NCBI RefSeq assembly: GCF_040372165.1
Contig: NZ_BAABWG010000003.1
Location: forward strand, 558,001 to 622,000
Origin: Hydrogenophaga sp040372165
Lineage (GTDB): Bacteria > Pseudomonadota > Gammaproteobacteria > Burkholderiales > Burkholderiaceae_C
DNA length: 64,000 nucleotides
Direction: 5' to 3'
Of the stretch, positions 48,959-57,655 are shown in pieces. Position numbers and translations under genes: made by a program. Below the pieces are notes generated by a model. It was not told the DNA's origin and did no database searches. It was given only the letters and a program-made list of their open reading frames with translations. Within the stretch, counting starts at the first letter, position 1; each line of letters opens with the position of its first letter.

Positions 48959-49648
48959 ATGAACCGTCTGTTCCGTCTGGGCGCGCTGTTGACCGTGGCC
49001 GCCAGTGCCTTGCTCGCCGGTTGCGCGACGCGCCTGCCCATGGCTTTGTCGGAAGGCAAAGCCCCCAAAGAAGACAAAGTGACCGTGCTGATGCACGTGT
49101 CTCTGGCCAACAACTACAAAACCCGTTACCAACCGAAGTTGATCGTGGCCCATTTCGAAGTGCCGAACGCGGATTCCAAGGAGCAGCGCTTCAACTTCCA
49201 GCCCGATGAGGCAGCCACACAGATTCCTCCCGAGACCGATGATGAGAAAGTCATGCCTCACCAGTACTTCCTATCCATGGAGCTGGACCCGGGCGAATAT
49301 CTGTTTGGTGGCATGTCGTCCATGGCGCAAGCTTTCCCTTTCATCGGGCATTTCCACACGCCAATCATGCAAACCTTGTCCTTCAAGTCGCCTGGCGTGT
49401 TCTACATCGGTCACGTCAATGCGGCTGTGCGCGAACGCAAGGATGACGAGCCGCGTGCCGGTGGCGTGATTCCGGTGCTGGACCAGGCGGTGACAGGTGC
49501 CAGTGGTGGTGCGTTTGACGTGGAAGTTTCGGACGACTGGGATACCGTACGCAACAAATTCGTGATGGTTTACCCGTCACTGGAAAAGGCAGAGGTGCAA
49601 AAGCAAATCTTGCCCGCATGGGACCGCAAGCAGGCGTACCCTGAATAA
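48959..49648 (+). CDS. Lipoprotein with DUF2846-like domain
   Basis: 229 residues. Lipobox LLAGC at the end of the signal peptide MNRLFRLGALLTVAASALLAGC. The mature part has 'FLSMELDPGEYLFGGMSS..FPFIGHFHTPI' and ends in an acidic region; it resembles DUF2846-type periplasmic lipoproteins, which have a 'G.Y....' beta fold. A purine-rich site (AAAGGGGG) precedes the ATG. A strong terminator follows, so it is a monocistronic transcript. Role unknown. Confidence 0.7.
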   Translation: MNRLFRLGALLTVAASALLAGCATRLPMALSEGKAPKEDKVTVLMHVSLANNYKTRYQPKLIVAHFEVPNADSKEQRFNFQPDEAATQIPPETDDEKVMPHQYFLSMELDPGEYLFGGMSSMAQAFPFIGHFHTPIMQTLSFKSPGVFYIGHVNAAVRERKDDEPRAGGVIPVLDQAVTGASGGAFDVEVSDDWDTVRNKFVMVYPSLEKAEVQKQILPAWDRKQAYPE

Positions 49649-49678
49649 AGAACATATCGCCTCAGAGCGATGCGTCAG

Positions 49679-49709
49679 GCCCCCGCACGATGTGCTGGGG
49701 CTTTTTTTT
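49679..49709 (+). terminator. Rho-independent terminator
   Basis: GCCCCCGCAC ... TGCTGGGGC stem (one mismatch) followed by eight T's, 31 bases after the stop codon of the lipoprotein gene at 48959-49648. Confidence 0.9.
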
Positions 49710-49864
49710 GTTTGGGTGCTTAGACATTTCCATGTGATCGCCGGCGAGCGGCAAACGATGCGCATCGCGGCGTCGCACGGAAGCCATGCCCCCAAAGAAG
49801 GGGCATACGCACCGGCCAGATTGCATCAGAATGGTCCGGTTGCCGGAATCGACAGGAGACTGCC

Positions 49865-50416
49865 ATGAGCTTCAAAGCCTTTCTCGACGCCGCCAAAGCC
49901 ATCATCTCGCTGGGTGCCTCCACCAATGCCGCCGCGCGGCATGAGATACGCGAAGTGGTAGGCAAGCTGGGCGACGAGCTGGACCGTGCCCTGGTCCTCA
50001 CCGATTCCTACCTGGTCGGCGCCAAGTTCTCGGAGAACGATGGAGAGCTGGCCAAGTACCTGGCCGACGTCGATGGCAAGCTGATGGGCAGCTACCACGA
50101 GCACCACATCTGTGCCGGCCTCTATCAGTTGGCGGACAAATTCGACCAGGTGTTTGATCCCACGCGCTTCAGTGTGTCGATCACCCACTACGCCGAAGTG
50201 CCGCGGCTCATCAACGAGCTGAAGAATGGCGAAAGCGTGGTGCTGGACGACCTGCGGGACATCGCTGATCTGCTGCGATCGTATTCCTCCCATTTGCTGT
50301 CCGGCACCATGTCACGAGATGAGGTGCTCGCCGCTGTCGAGACGCATCGGGTGGACATCTCGCGCTACCGCAAATCGATCCGAAGCAAGAAACGGACGTT
50401 GCTGAACAAACTGTGA
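49865..50416 (+). CDS. Uncharacterised all-helical protein
   Basis: 183 residues. An AGGAG site (AGGAGACTGCC) precedes the ATG. No signal or membrane segment. Predicted almost all helical: FKAFLDAAKAIISLGAS, EIREVVGKLGDELDRALVLT, 'YHEHHICAGLYQLADKFDQV' with three His close together, then LINELKNGESVVLDDL and a basic C-terminal end (RYRKSIRSKKRTLLNKL). Could bind metal or nucleic acid, but no motif proves either. A (TGG) repeat follows the stop. Confidence 0.68.
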   Translation: MSFKAFLDAAKAIISLGASTNAAARHEIREVVGKLGDELDRALVLTDSYLVGAKFSENDGELAKYLADVDGKLMGSYHEHHICAGLYQLADKFDQVFDPTRFSVSITHYAEVPRLINELKNGESVVLDDLRDIADLLRSYSSHLLSGTMSRDEVLAAVETHRVDISRYRKSIRSKKRTLLNKL

Positions 50417-50420
50417 GCGA

Positions 50421-50440
50421 TGGTGGTGGTGGTGGTGGTG
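50421..50440 (+). repeat. (TGG)n trinucleotide repeat
   Basis: About six and a half TGG units directly after the stop of the helical gene. It lies between that gene and the 535-residue gene and is not translated in either. Confidence 0.85.
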
Positions 50441-50565
50441 TTGGAGCCACGGACAGTGGCCGCGTCACCGCTGTGCAGACGGTAATATGGTGATTCGCGC
50501 TTGCGCACGAGCAGCTTGGCTCGTTGGGAAGCTGTCATCAGAATGCACAGGGGAGTCGAAGACGC

Positions 50566-52173
50566 ATGTCGATGCACGAGATAGAGGATTTGGTGGAGGA
50601 CTCGGTACGGCTGGTGGATCGTTCGGATCTGAGCCGTCAGGACAAGATCTCCCTGCTCAACGCCTTGTACCGCTACCAGGAGTTGTTCGATACCAGTTAC
50701 ACCCATTTCAGGGTGATGGACATGTTGCTGGCGTCCGGCTATGTCAAACGCATGGCGCTGGCCGACCATCCTGACTACTCCACGCATGCGGCTGAACTCG
50801 AAGCCTTGATGGAAGGCGAAGAGGAAGGCGACTGGATTCCCGCGAGCATGGAAGCGCCAGATGCAGGCGGCGTGTACGCGCAAAGAGAGTCCGGGCAGGT
50901 GTTTGTCTATTGCGAAGCGGGAGATACGTGCTGGAGGCGCCTGAAGGCGGCGGGTCAGACCGGCGATGTGCCTGCGCCGATGCCCATGACGGTGCCACAA
51001 CTGGTGCGGCAGATGACAGCCTTGTCTGAAAGCCTTGGTGAGACGTCGTTGCTGCTGACGTGGTGCTCGGCTTTCGCGGTCCAGGTGCTGGAGGGCGATC
51101 TGGGTGCCGAGCAAGGGGTCAAGCCGGCGTTGTCGGCGTGGCTGAACGACGGGGATCTTCTGGCCATACGTGAGCGCATGACGGCGCATGACTGGCCCAA
51201 AGCGGCGCGCAAAAACAAGTCGTTTCCCGTACCGGCGCTGTCCAGCGAGCTGCGCTACGCCAACTCTCTCGAGCAGGCCTTCAAGGCGAGACTCGTCCTG
51301 GAATCTGGCCGGTCGCCAGACGACTTGCGACAGGCCTATGAAAAAGAGCTGAAGAAAGAAAGCGCGCTGGTCGACCGGCTGCAGAGCGTGAGTGACATCC
51401 TGGGTGACCACTTCAAGGCAGAAGACTGGCAGCTGGCCTGGGCGGAGGTGGATGCCGAAGGCGACGAATCGCGCTGGCTGTGGTTCACAGATGAAGCCGC
51501 TGATGAAGCCACTGATGACGGCGCGCCAGGCGGCGGGGCGCAGCATCGCTACCTGGCGCTGGCGTCCTACAGCAAGCGGGACAAATGGCTGGACATCACA
51601 TTGGCTGTGCAGCATGCGAAGATCTTGAAATGGCAGCAACGCTCGCCCGACACGAGCATGAAAGGCGTGCATTTCTACAGCCAGCTGCCCATGCTGCTCG
51701 ACACCGATTGGGTGGATGCCAACAAGAGCATCAATGGCCTGTGTACCTGGGACCTGAAGCCGGGCGCCAGCCAGAAAGTCTGGACCCAGCGGCTCAAGGA
51801 AGTGGTCAGTGTCCTGCCCGAAGGCGTGGCGGCCTTGAAGGCGTTAGTCCATGGCGAGTTTCCCCGGGCCACACTCGCGCGAGGCTTCGATGCCATTCTG
51901 GATGCGCTGGACACGGACGGTGCCATTCCCGACCACATCATCTTCCAAAGCTCCTTTTCCTATGGCCTGGTGTTCTATTTCGACGCGCTGGACAAGAAGC
52001 AGCCGGCTCAGGCCGAGCACTATCTCCAATGGATAGAAGAAAAGGTCACGCCCCGGATGCGGGAGCGCAATGACTGGTGCCGCAACGAGCTGGGGCCGTT
52101 CCTGGACGCTGTGAAGAACGGGGCGTCGCCACCCATGCCTTTGCTGGCTCACCCCAAGTACAGTCTTTTCTGA
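50566..52173 (+). CDS. Uncharacterised 535-residue protein
   Basis: Start at 50566 (MSMHEIEDLVEDS) after GGGGAG. Large soluble protein with three parts: a helical N-terminal region (1-95, ENALYRYQELFDTSYTH-like), a middle with a small beta segment (SGQVFVYCEAGDTCWRRL) and helices (150-300), and a C-terminal part with alternating Trp-rich strands and helices (WQLAWAEVDAEGDESRWLW; DHIIFQSSFSYGLVFYFDAL). There is no signal peptide and no catalytic motif I can name. It may be a modular accessory-region protein; a link to the next PH-like gene is plausible (49-base gap). Confidence 0.7.
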   Translation: MSMHEIEDLVEDSVRLVDRSDLSRQDKISLLNALYRYQELFDTSYTHFRVMDMLLASGYVKRMALADHPDYSTHAAELEALMEGEEEGDWIPASMEAPDAGGVYAQRESGQVFVYCEAGDTCWRRLKAAGQTGDVPAPMPMTVPQLVRQMTALSESLGETSLLLTWCSAFAVQVLEGDLGAEQGVKPALSAWLNDGDLLAIRERMTAHDWPKAARKNKSFPVPALSSELRYANSLEQAFKARLVLESGRSPDDLRQAYEKELKKESALVDRLQSVSDILGDHFKAEDWQLAWAEVDAEGDESRWLWFTDEAADEATDDGAPGGGAQHRYLALASYSKRDKWLDITLAVQHAKILKWQQRSPDTSMKGVHFYSQLPMLLDTDWVDANKSINGLCTWDLKPGASQKVWTQRLKEVVSVLPEGVAALKALVHGEFPRATLARGFDAILDALDTDGAIPDHIIFQSSFSYGLVFYFDALDKKQPAQAEHYLQWIEEKVTPRMRERNDWCRNELGPFLDAVKNGASPPMPLLAHPKYSLF

Positions 52174-52222
52174 GGGCGCCTGATTCGGCGCGGACATTTC
52201 CCTTCTCAAGCGGAGAGCCTTC

Positions 52223-52579
52223 TTGATCGCAACAGAATTCAACGGCAAGTACTTCGGCACGGAAGTCGAAGGCAAATGGTGGAAGCGCTGTACCCGCCAC
52301 GGCCTTCTGGCCCGTGGCAATGGAAAACTCAGCATCGACGATGAATCGATCTGCTTTCACCGCCTGCTCACGCGCGAGCCAGTCCGCATCCGGTTTGACG
52401 AAGTCGTTGGGGTTGAGGAGGACCGCTGGCATGCCGGCCAGTGGGGCGCCAGAAGTCGGGTGTTGAAAGTCATCTGGCAACGCGATGGCAAGACACTGAC
52501 GTCAGGGTTCTCCGTCTCCAGCGGGTTCAGTGCGCTGATGTTCAATATCCAGTGCCGGCTGGCCCAGGCGTCGGAATGA
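52223..52579 (+). CDS. Small PH-domain-like protein, TTG start
   Basis: 118 residues. The TTG at 52223 has GGAGAG seven bases upstream and is the only good start. Pattern 'LSIDDESICFHRLLTREPVRIRFDEVVGVEEDRW' and 'SRVLKVIWQRDGKTLTSGFSVS', strand after strand with a final helix, resembles bacterial PH-like (bPH) domains. No membrane segment. It follows the 535-residue gene. Confidence 0.6.
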   Translation: MIATEFNGKYFGTEVEGKWWKRCTRHGLLARGNGKLSIDDESICFHRLLTREPVRIRFDEVVGVEEDRWHAGQWGARSRVLKVIWQRDGKTLTSGFSVSSGFSALMFNIQCRLAQASE

Positions 52580-52693
52580 ACGTGCGACTGTGACCGCGTT
52601 GATCTGTCGTTGATTCGCTTGCAGAATGTCCTTGCCGGTGAACGAAGCTGAAGGCCTCGATCACCGCGCAAGGCAGATGACGGAGCACCGAAC

Positions 52694-52933
52694 ATGAAAA
52701 CCATGACATGCAGACAGCTTGGCGGCGCATGCGACGAAGCGTTTCAGGCCAATACCTTTGACGAGATGGCCGAGCTGAGCAAGCAGCACGGCATCGCCAT
52801 GCTCAAGCAACAGGACGCTGCACACCTGCAGGCCATGGGTGAGATGCAGTCGCTCATGAAAGACCCTGCCGCCATGCAAGCGTGGTTTGAACAACGCAAG
52901 GCCGAGTTCGAAGCACTGCCGGAGGACGCTTGA
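52694..52933 (+). CDS. DUF1059-like small protein
   Basis: 79 residues. MKTMTCRQLGGACDEAFQANTFDEMAE is the family's Cys-Gly-Gly-Ala-Cys pattern, followed by a helix HGIAMLKQQDAAHLQAMGEMQ. DUF1059 proteins are small and often next to cold- or stress-related genes, with unknown function. The stop codon (TGA, 52931-52933) lies just before the next start at 52936. Confidence 0.85.
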   Translation: MKTMTCRQLGGACDEAFQANTFDEMAELSKQHGIAMLKQQDAAHLQAMGEMQSLMKDPAAMQAWFEQRKAEFEALPEDA

Positions 52934-52935
52934 AC

Positions 52936-53178
52936 ATGTTGCGAACAGCTCTGTTGGCCTTGCTGGTACTGGTGCTGGCCTTGCCGCTGGCGCTGGTCAC
53001 CACCATCGCGCTGATGCCGGCCTGGTCGTGGCTGGAAGCGAGCGCCGGCATCGAATCGGTGGGGCACTCCGGACCCGCTGGCTGGTGCTACGTGGCGGTG
53101 TATCTGCTGTTTTCGGCGATCGGGGTCGCGACGGTCATTTGGCAACAGAAACAGCGGCGACGCCTTTCGGGCGCATGA
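52936..53178 (+). CDS. Small membrane protein, two transmembrane helices
   Basis: 80 residues; the ATG at 52936 is chosen (an overlapping TTG at 52930 is possible). Segments MLRTALLALLVLVLALPLALVTTIALM and VAVYLLFSAIGVATVIW, then a basic tail RRRLSGA. Gene is coupled to the DUF1059 gene by the overlapping stop/start context. No known family. A convergent bidirectional hairpin follows. Confidence 0.6.
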   Translation: MLRTALLALLVLVLALPLALVTTIALMPAWSWLEASAGIESVGHSGPAGWCYVAVYLLFSAIGVATVIWQQKQRRRLSGA

Positions 53179-53237
53179 GTGTCGCAAGGTGACATTGCAG
53201 TGCGTTACGGTGCATGCCATGTGACGCGACCCAAACG

Positions 53238-53270
53238 AACAAGGGGCGCCTGCTGGAGACGCCCCTTGTT
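53238..53270. terminator. Bidirectional hairpin between convergent genes
   Basis: AACAAGGGGCG / CGCCCCTTGTT is a perfect 11-base inverted repeat with an 11-base loop. It lies between the plus-strand gene ending at 53178 and the minus-strand Tim44-domain gene ending at 53298. The stem end is rich in A/T on both sides, fitting termination in both directions. Confidence 0.75.
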
Positions 53271-53297
53271 GATGGAAATGGTTCGAGCTTTCGGGGA

Positions 53298-54254
53298 TCA
53301 GTTTGGCTGCTGAATCCCGGCCAGCATCCATCCGGCGGCACCACTCACAGGCTTGGTCAGGTGCCAAATCTCGTCAATGCCGGCGGTGGCACCGTCTTCA
53401 CGCAACTGGCCGGTGAAGCGGACGCTGGCGATGTACAAGGCACCTTCTTCGACGACTTCGAATACCTGGGCATTGAGGTCGAGTACTTCGGTCGATTGCG
53501 TGACGCCCTGGCGGTCTCGGATGTCCATTTCGAATTCGGCGTACATCTCGGGCGTGGTGAAGGCCTTGAGGTCCTGCAGGTTGCCAGCATCGTTGGCGGC
53601 TTGCAGGCGGATGAAGTTGACCTTGGCCTGGCGTTCAAAGGCAGCCGTGTCAAAGTCGGCGGGAATGTTGACCGCCGTTCCTGTGGACGCTGCTGCGGCT
53701 GAGCCGGTCAGCCCCGATCCGATACCTTGAAACCCGCCCGCTGCGCCAGTGCTGCCGGTGCCGGAAGGTGCCTGGCCAGGTGTGGCCGACTGGCGGAAGG
53801 CGTCCAGTGGTGAGCCGGCTGACTGGCCGCCAAAGCCCTGGCCCATTCCCTGGCCTGCGCCTTGGCCGGCCATGGCCATGCCGCTGCGTTGGCGGGCAAA
53901 CATGCGGAACAGCATGATGGCGCCGCCAACCAGAAGCATGATCAGCAGCACAGAGCCAAATCCTTCACCCAGGCCGAGCGAGGACGCCAGGGCCGCCAGG
54001 CCAAGGCCTGCTGCCAGGCCCGCCAGAGGGCCGAGCCATCGACTCTTGCTGGATGCGGCCGCCGCTGCGCCGGTGGCCGGGCTGTTGGCGTTGGTCGTCG
54101 GAGGCGTCTGCTTGGGAGTGGTCGGCGGTGGTGTGGCCTGACGCTTCATGCCCAGCGAGCGGCTGCCGCCCAGGCGTTTGGCTTCGGCATCAAAGGGTAC
54201 GGCCGTCAAACCCACGGACAGGGCGATCATCAACACTGACAACAGTTTCTTCAT
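53298..54254 (-). CDS. Tim44-like domain membrane protein
   Basis: 318 residues. Signal peptide/anchor MKKLLSVLMIALSVGLTAVPFDAEA, then a Thr/Pro/Gln-rich linker (residues 35-60), a hydrophobic segment (LGPLAGLAAGLGLAALASSLGLG...LLIMLLVGGAIMLFRMF) at about 75-115, a Gly-rich repeat stretch (GAGQGMGQGFGGQSAG) and a C-terminal Tim44 domain (DFDTAAFERQAKVNFIRLQAANDAGNL...LREDGATAGIDEIWHLTKPV). Such proteins are common in proteobacteria as membrane-bound lipid-binding or stress proteins. GGAGA precedes the ATG at 54254. Confidence 0.88.
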   Translation of the reverse strand: MKKLLSVLMIALSVGLTAVPFDAEAKRLGGSRSLGMKRQATPPPTTPKQTPPTTNANSPATGAAAAASSKSRWLGPLAGLAAGLGLAALASSLGLGEGFGSVLLIMLLVGGAIMLFRMFARQRSGMAMAGQGAGQGMGQGFGGQSAGSPLDAFRQSATPGQAPSGTGSTGAAGGFQGIGSGLTGSAAAASTGTAVNIPADFDTAAFERQAKVNFIRLQAANDAGNLQDLKAFTTPEMYAEFEMDIRDRQGVTQSTEVLDLNAQVFEVVEEGALYIASVRFTGQLREDGATAGIDEIWHLTKPVSGAAGWMLAGIQQPN

Positions 54255-54582
54255 TCTTTGGAATCTCCAGGTGCATTCATGGCGCCGGGAACCAGGCGAA
54301 AGCCAGGGACCCAGGGCAGGGGGGAGAGGTTAACAAACTTGAGATATCGAAAAAACATGAATAAATATGATGATTAATCCAATAAATTCGAAGTATCTGC
54401 CGGGCTACGCCGAGTTATTCCGAGCACGAGGGCTGGCGGCAGGGTGCGCGTAGAGTCTTGCCCTCTTTCGCTGAACGTGCACACGGGTGTAGGCTGGGCA
54501 AACGACAACCTCGGCCCAGGAAGCTCTCGTGACTGGTATCAGGATGCAGGATGCAACGGGCCGCCGATCAGGAGCGAGTGAT
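54255..54582. other. Intergenic region, low-GC centre
   Basis: 328 bases between the divergent Tim44-domain gene and the next plus-strand gene. The centre (about 54340-54400) is strongly A+T rich, unlike the surrounding DNA, and likely contains the promoters. No repeat or gene seen. Confidence 0.6.
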
Positions 54583-55194
54583 ATGGGGCAAGGAGACAAG
54601 CCGTGGTGGGCAGGCTTGGGTGGTCAGTGGCGCGGCGTGACGCTGGCGCTGGTGGCGGCAACGGCCGGATTGTGGGTCATGCCAGCGTACGCTGCCTTCG
54701 AGTTCGAAGGCAGGAAGACGGTGTATGCCGTCGCTGCCGATGGCACCCGAACGCCAGTGGCGGCGCTCCATTTTGAGAAAACCGGCCAGGCAGGACAAGC
54801 GACGTTCAAGCTGGACCTGGAGGTTGAGAAGTTCACCGACTTCTTCCTCTCCATGCGCGAATTCAAGTGCCTGCCCAATGACAAGGAAATCACCTGCTAC
54901 GTGCCCTATCCCTATGAGCAGCCGGGCACGGTGCGGGCAGATGACCTGCGCTGGCTGGAGCACAGCTTGCTGTTCTTCTACAAGACGCCGGCCGAGTTCG
55001 GTGCCAACCTCTGGAACGGCCTTTACTTTGAATTCAAGGCCGACGGCAACGCGCTGGTGGGCGCACCGGCCGCGGTCGACTTGAACGAGATTTCCGCACC
55101 GCCTGAGGACTTGACGGTGCCGCCTTACAGTGAGGATCTCAGGCACGAGATGCCGGCCGATGCGCGCTGGATCAGGCAACTGGTGATCGAATAA
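54583..55194 (+). CDS. Exported protein of unknown function
   Basis: 203 residues from the ATG at 54583, which has AGGAG upstream; a GTG at 54529 with AGGAAG is an alternative start. Signal peptide GVTLALVAATAGLWVMPAYA|AFEFEG. The mature protein is beta-rich and contains one Cys pair (EFKCLPNDKEITCYVPYPYEQ) and 'GLYFEFKADGNALVGAP'. Likely periplasmic. The next gene, phoX, begins 126 bases on behind its own Pho box, so the two are probably not one operon. Family not recognised. Confidence 0.7.
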   Translation: MGQGDKPWWAGLGGQWRGVTLALVAATAGLWVMPAYAAFEFEGRKTVYAVAADGTRTPVAALHFEKTGQAGQATFKLDLEVEKFTDFFLSMREFKCLPNDKEITCYVPYPYEQPGTVRADDLRWLEHSLLFFYKTPAEFGANLWNGLYFEFKADGNALVGAPAAVDLNEISAPPEDLTVPPYSEDLRHEMPADARWIRQLVIE

Positions 55195-55218
55195 AGGTGT
55201 GGGCTTCCGGCTGGATGG

Positions 55219-55258
55219 TTGTCATGAACCCGTCATGACGACTTCATGGAACCGTCAT
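55219..55258 (+). promoter_or_regulatory. Tandem Pho box with four half-sites
   Basis: TTGTCAT (55219), CCGTCAT (55230), ACTTCAT (55241) and CCGTCAT (55252) lie exactly 11 bases apart, each 7 bases with a 4-base A/G/C spacer. This is the PhoB direct-repeat pattern (consensus CTGTCAT) in two consecutive dimers. It ends 62 bases before the phoX start. Confidence 0.9.
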
Positions 55259-55320
55259 GAAGGCTCCGCATGATCGGGGGTTGCAACTGTTTATGACTGT
55301 TCAACCTTTTCAAAGCACCC

Positions 55321-57492
55321 ATGAAGCCATCGCACCAGACGTCCGAAGTCGATTTCAACATTGAAAATTCCAACCCCACTGACAACCCCAGCATTGCCGA
55401 GGTACTGCAAGCCCGCCTGAGCCGGCGCGGTCTCCTGCGCAGCGCTGTGGGCGCGGCGGGCCTTGGCTCGCTGGCCGCCACAGGGCTGGCAGGTTGCGCC
55501 ACGCAAGGCAGCGGACCAATGGCTCCCGCGGACAAGCTGGGATTCAATCCTGTTGCCAAGAGTCTGGCCGATGCGGTGGTGGTGCCGGAAGGCTATACCG
55601 CCGAGGTCGTGTACGCGCTGGGCGATCCGCTGACGGCCTCCACTGCGGCGTTCAAGAACGATGGCACCGATACCGCTTTCGAGCAACGCGCAGGCGATCA
55701 CCATGACGGCATGGAATGGTTTGGTCTGGACGCACAAGGGCGACCTTCGGATGCCGCTGTGGCCCGCGGCCTGATTGCCATGAACCATGAGGCGACCACC
55801 GACGAAGAACTGACCTCATTCTTCCTGCACAGCGATGGCGGCACGGCCAAGCTGCCCCGACCGCCCGCCGAGGTGGACAAGGAACTCATGATCCATGGCC
55901 TGAGCGTGGTGGAGATGCAGACCGATGGCCAGCGCTGGGCATACCAGCAGGCCTCGCCATTCAACCGCCGCATCACGACCATGTCCGAGGCGGAGATCCA
56001 TGGCGCAGCCCGTGGCAGCGAACACCTGGTCACCCGTTATGACACCACCGGCACAAAGGCCCGCGGCACGCTCAACAATTGCGGCGCAGGGCGCACGCCC
56101 TGGGGCACCTTCGTCAGTGGTGAAGAGAACTGGTTCGGCTATTTTCACCGAGACGAAAAGGACGACGCTGCCCGCAGCAACGACAAGCAGGTCACCGGAC
56201 TGAACCGCTATGGGCGCAAGGCTGGAAAGGCCAGCCGCCATGGCTGGGAGAGCGCCGGAAAAGAAGACCGCTTTGCCCGCTGGAACAACAGTGCCAGCGG
56301 CGCGAGTGCCAGGGAAGACTACCGCAACGAGATGAACACGTTCGGCTATGTGGTGGAAATTGATCCTTACGACAGCAAGGCAGCGCTGCGCAAGCGCACC
56401 AGCCTCGGCCGACTGGGGCATGAGAACATCACCTTCGCCCGCCCCAGTGCTGGCAAGCCGGTCGTTGCGTACATGGGTGATGACGCCCGTGGTGAGTACA
56501 TCTACAAATTCGTCTCCGACGCCAGGTGGAACCCGGCCGATGCCAGCGGCGCCAACCGCCTGGCGGCGGGAGACAAGTATCTGAACAAGGGAGTGCTCTA
56601 CGTCGCGCGGTTCAACGATGACGGCACGGGTGCCTGGGTAGAGCTGTCACTGAAGAACCCAGCCGTCGCAGGCGATCAGTCGTTCGGGTTCAAGAGCGAC
56701 GCCGATATTGCCGTGTTCACGCGATTGGCCGCTGATGCCGTCGGGGCCACCAAGATGGACCGGCCGGAGTGGGCGGGCGTGAACCCGAAGAATGGAGAGG
56801 TCTACATCACGCTGACCAACAACAGCAAGCGCACCGCCGAAGCCACGGACAGCGCCAATCCCCGCTTTTACACCGACATGAAGGGCGGCAAGGAACAGCA
56901 GGGCAACGTCAATGGACACATCATTCGCCTGGCCGAGGCGCAGCCGCATGACAGTGCGTTCCGCTGGGACATCTTCCTGTTTGCGTCCGAAGCCGGGGCC
57001 GATCGCGGCAGCGTCAACCTGTCGGGTCTGACGGAAGAGAACGACCTTTCTTCACCGGACGGGCTGGTGTTCAGCAAGGCCAGCGGCATTTGCTGGATCG
57101 AAACCGATGACGGTGCGTACACCGACAAGACCAACTGCATGCTGCTGGCGGCGCTGCCCGGACAAGTTGGTGACGGTGCGGAGAAAGTGCTGACCCATGG
57201 CGACAGGCAGGTGCGTACCCATGTAGGCAAGGCGCAGACGACGGCGACATTCCGTCGATTCCTGGTCGGGCCAAAAGGCTCGGAGATCACGGGCATCACC
57301 GAGACGCCCGATGGCAGGGCCTTGTTCATCAATATTCAGCATCCGGGTGAAAAAACCAGGATGGCCGATGTTGGCGACCCTGCCAAATATCAGAGCCAAT
57401 GGCCGGCCAACGCCGGCTATGGCGCAGGACAGAGGCCACGCTCGGCCACCATTGTGATCACGCGAAAAGATGGTGGCGTCGTGGGGGCCTGA
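55321..57492 (+). CDS. phoX: PhoX-family alkaline phosphatase (DUF839), Tat-exported
   Basis: 723 residues, full length. Twin-arginine signal LSRRGLLRSAVGAAGLGSLAATGLAG near residue 35, followed by Cys. The DUF839 beta-propeller shows NHEATTDEELTSF, GTLNNCGAGRTPWGTFVSGEENW, FGYVVEIDPYDSKAALRKRTSLGRLGHEN, DDARGEYIYKFVS and SSPDGLVFSKASGICWIETDDG, the positions that coordinate Ca and Fe in PhoX. It hydrolyses phosphate esters in the periplasm during phosphate starvation. The Pho box just upstream makes PhoB control very likely. Confidence 0.94.
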   Translation: MKPSHQTSEVDFNIENSNPTDNPSIAEVLQARLSRRGLLRSAVGAAGLGSLAATGLAGCATQGSGPMAPADKLGFNPVAKSLADAVVVPEGYTAEVVYALGDPLTASTAAFKNDGTDTAFEQRAGDHHDGMEWFGLDAQGRPSDAAVARGLIAMNHEATTDEELTSFFLHSDGGTAKLPRPPAEVDKELMIHGLSVVEMQTDGQRWAYQQASPFNRRITTMSEAEIHGAARGSEHLVTRYDTTGTKARGTLNNCGAGRTPWGTFVSGEENWFGYFHRDEKDDAARSNDKQVTGLNRYGRKAGKASRHGWESAGKEDRFARWNNSASGASAREDYRNEMNTFGYVVEIDPYDSKAALRKRTSLGRLGHENITFARPSAGKPVVAYMGDDARGEYIYKFVSDARWNPADASGANRLAAGDKYLNKGVLYVARFNDDGTGAWVELSLKNPAVAGDQSFGFKSDADIAVFTRLAADAVGATKMDRPEWAGVNPKNGEVYITLTNNSKRTAEATDSANPRFYTDMKGGKEQQGNVNGHIIRLAEAQPHDSAFRWDIFLFASEAGADRGSVNLSGLTEENDLSSPDGLVFSKASGICWIETDDGAYTDKTNCMLLAALPGQVGDGAEKVLTHGDRQVRTHVGKAQTTATFRRFLVGPKGSEITGITETPDGRALFINIQHPGEKTRMADVGDPAKYQSQWPANAGYGAGQRPRSATIVITRKDGGVVGA

Positions 57493-57526
57493 GCCTGAAC
57501 GATCCGCGACCCGGTGCGGCGCAAGC

Positions 57527-57556
57527 AAGCGCCCCGGCATGACCGGGGCGCTTTTT
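57527..57556 (+). terminator. Rho-independent terminator of phoX
   Basis: GCGCCCCGG ... CCGGGGCGC stem with a 5-base loop and a T5 tract, 35 bases after the phoX stop. Confidence 0.9.
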
Positions 57557-57655
57557 GTTGGGAGCCTCCATCTTGGCAGGTGGGACACCACCGACTTGCT
57601 TTTGCTGTCTTTCGCCGCCATAGTCTTGAGGCGCGTGGTGCGCGGGAGCTGTGGC

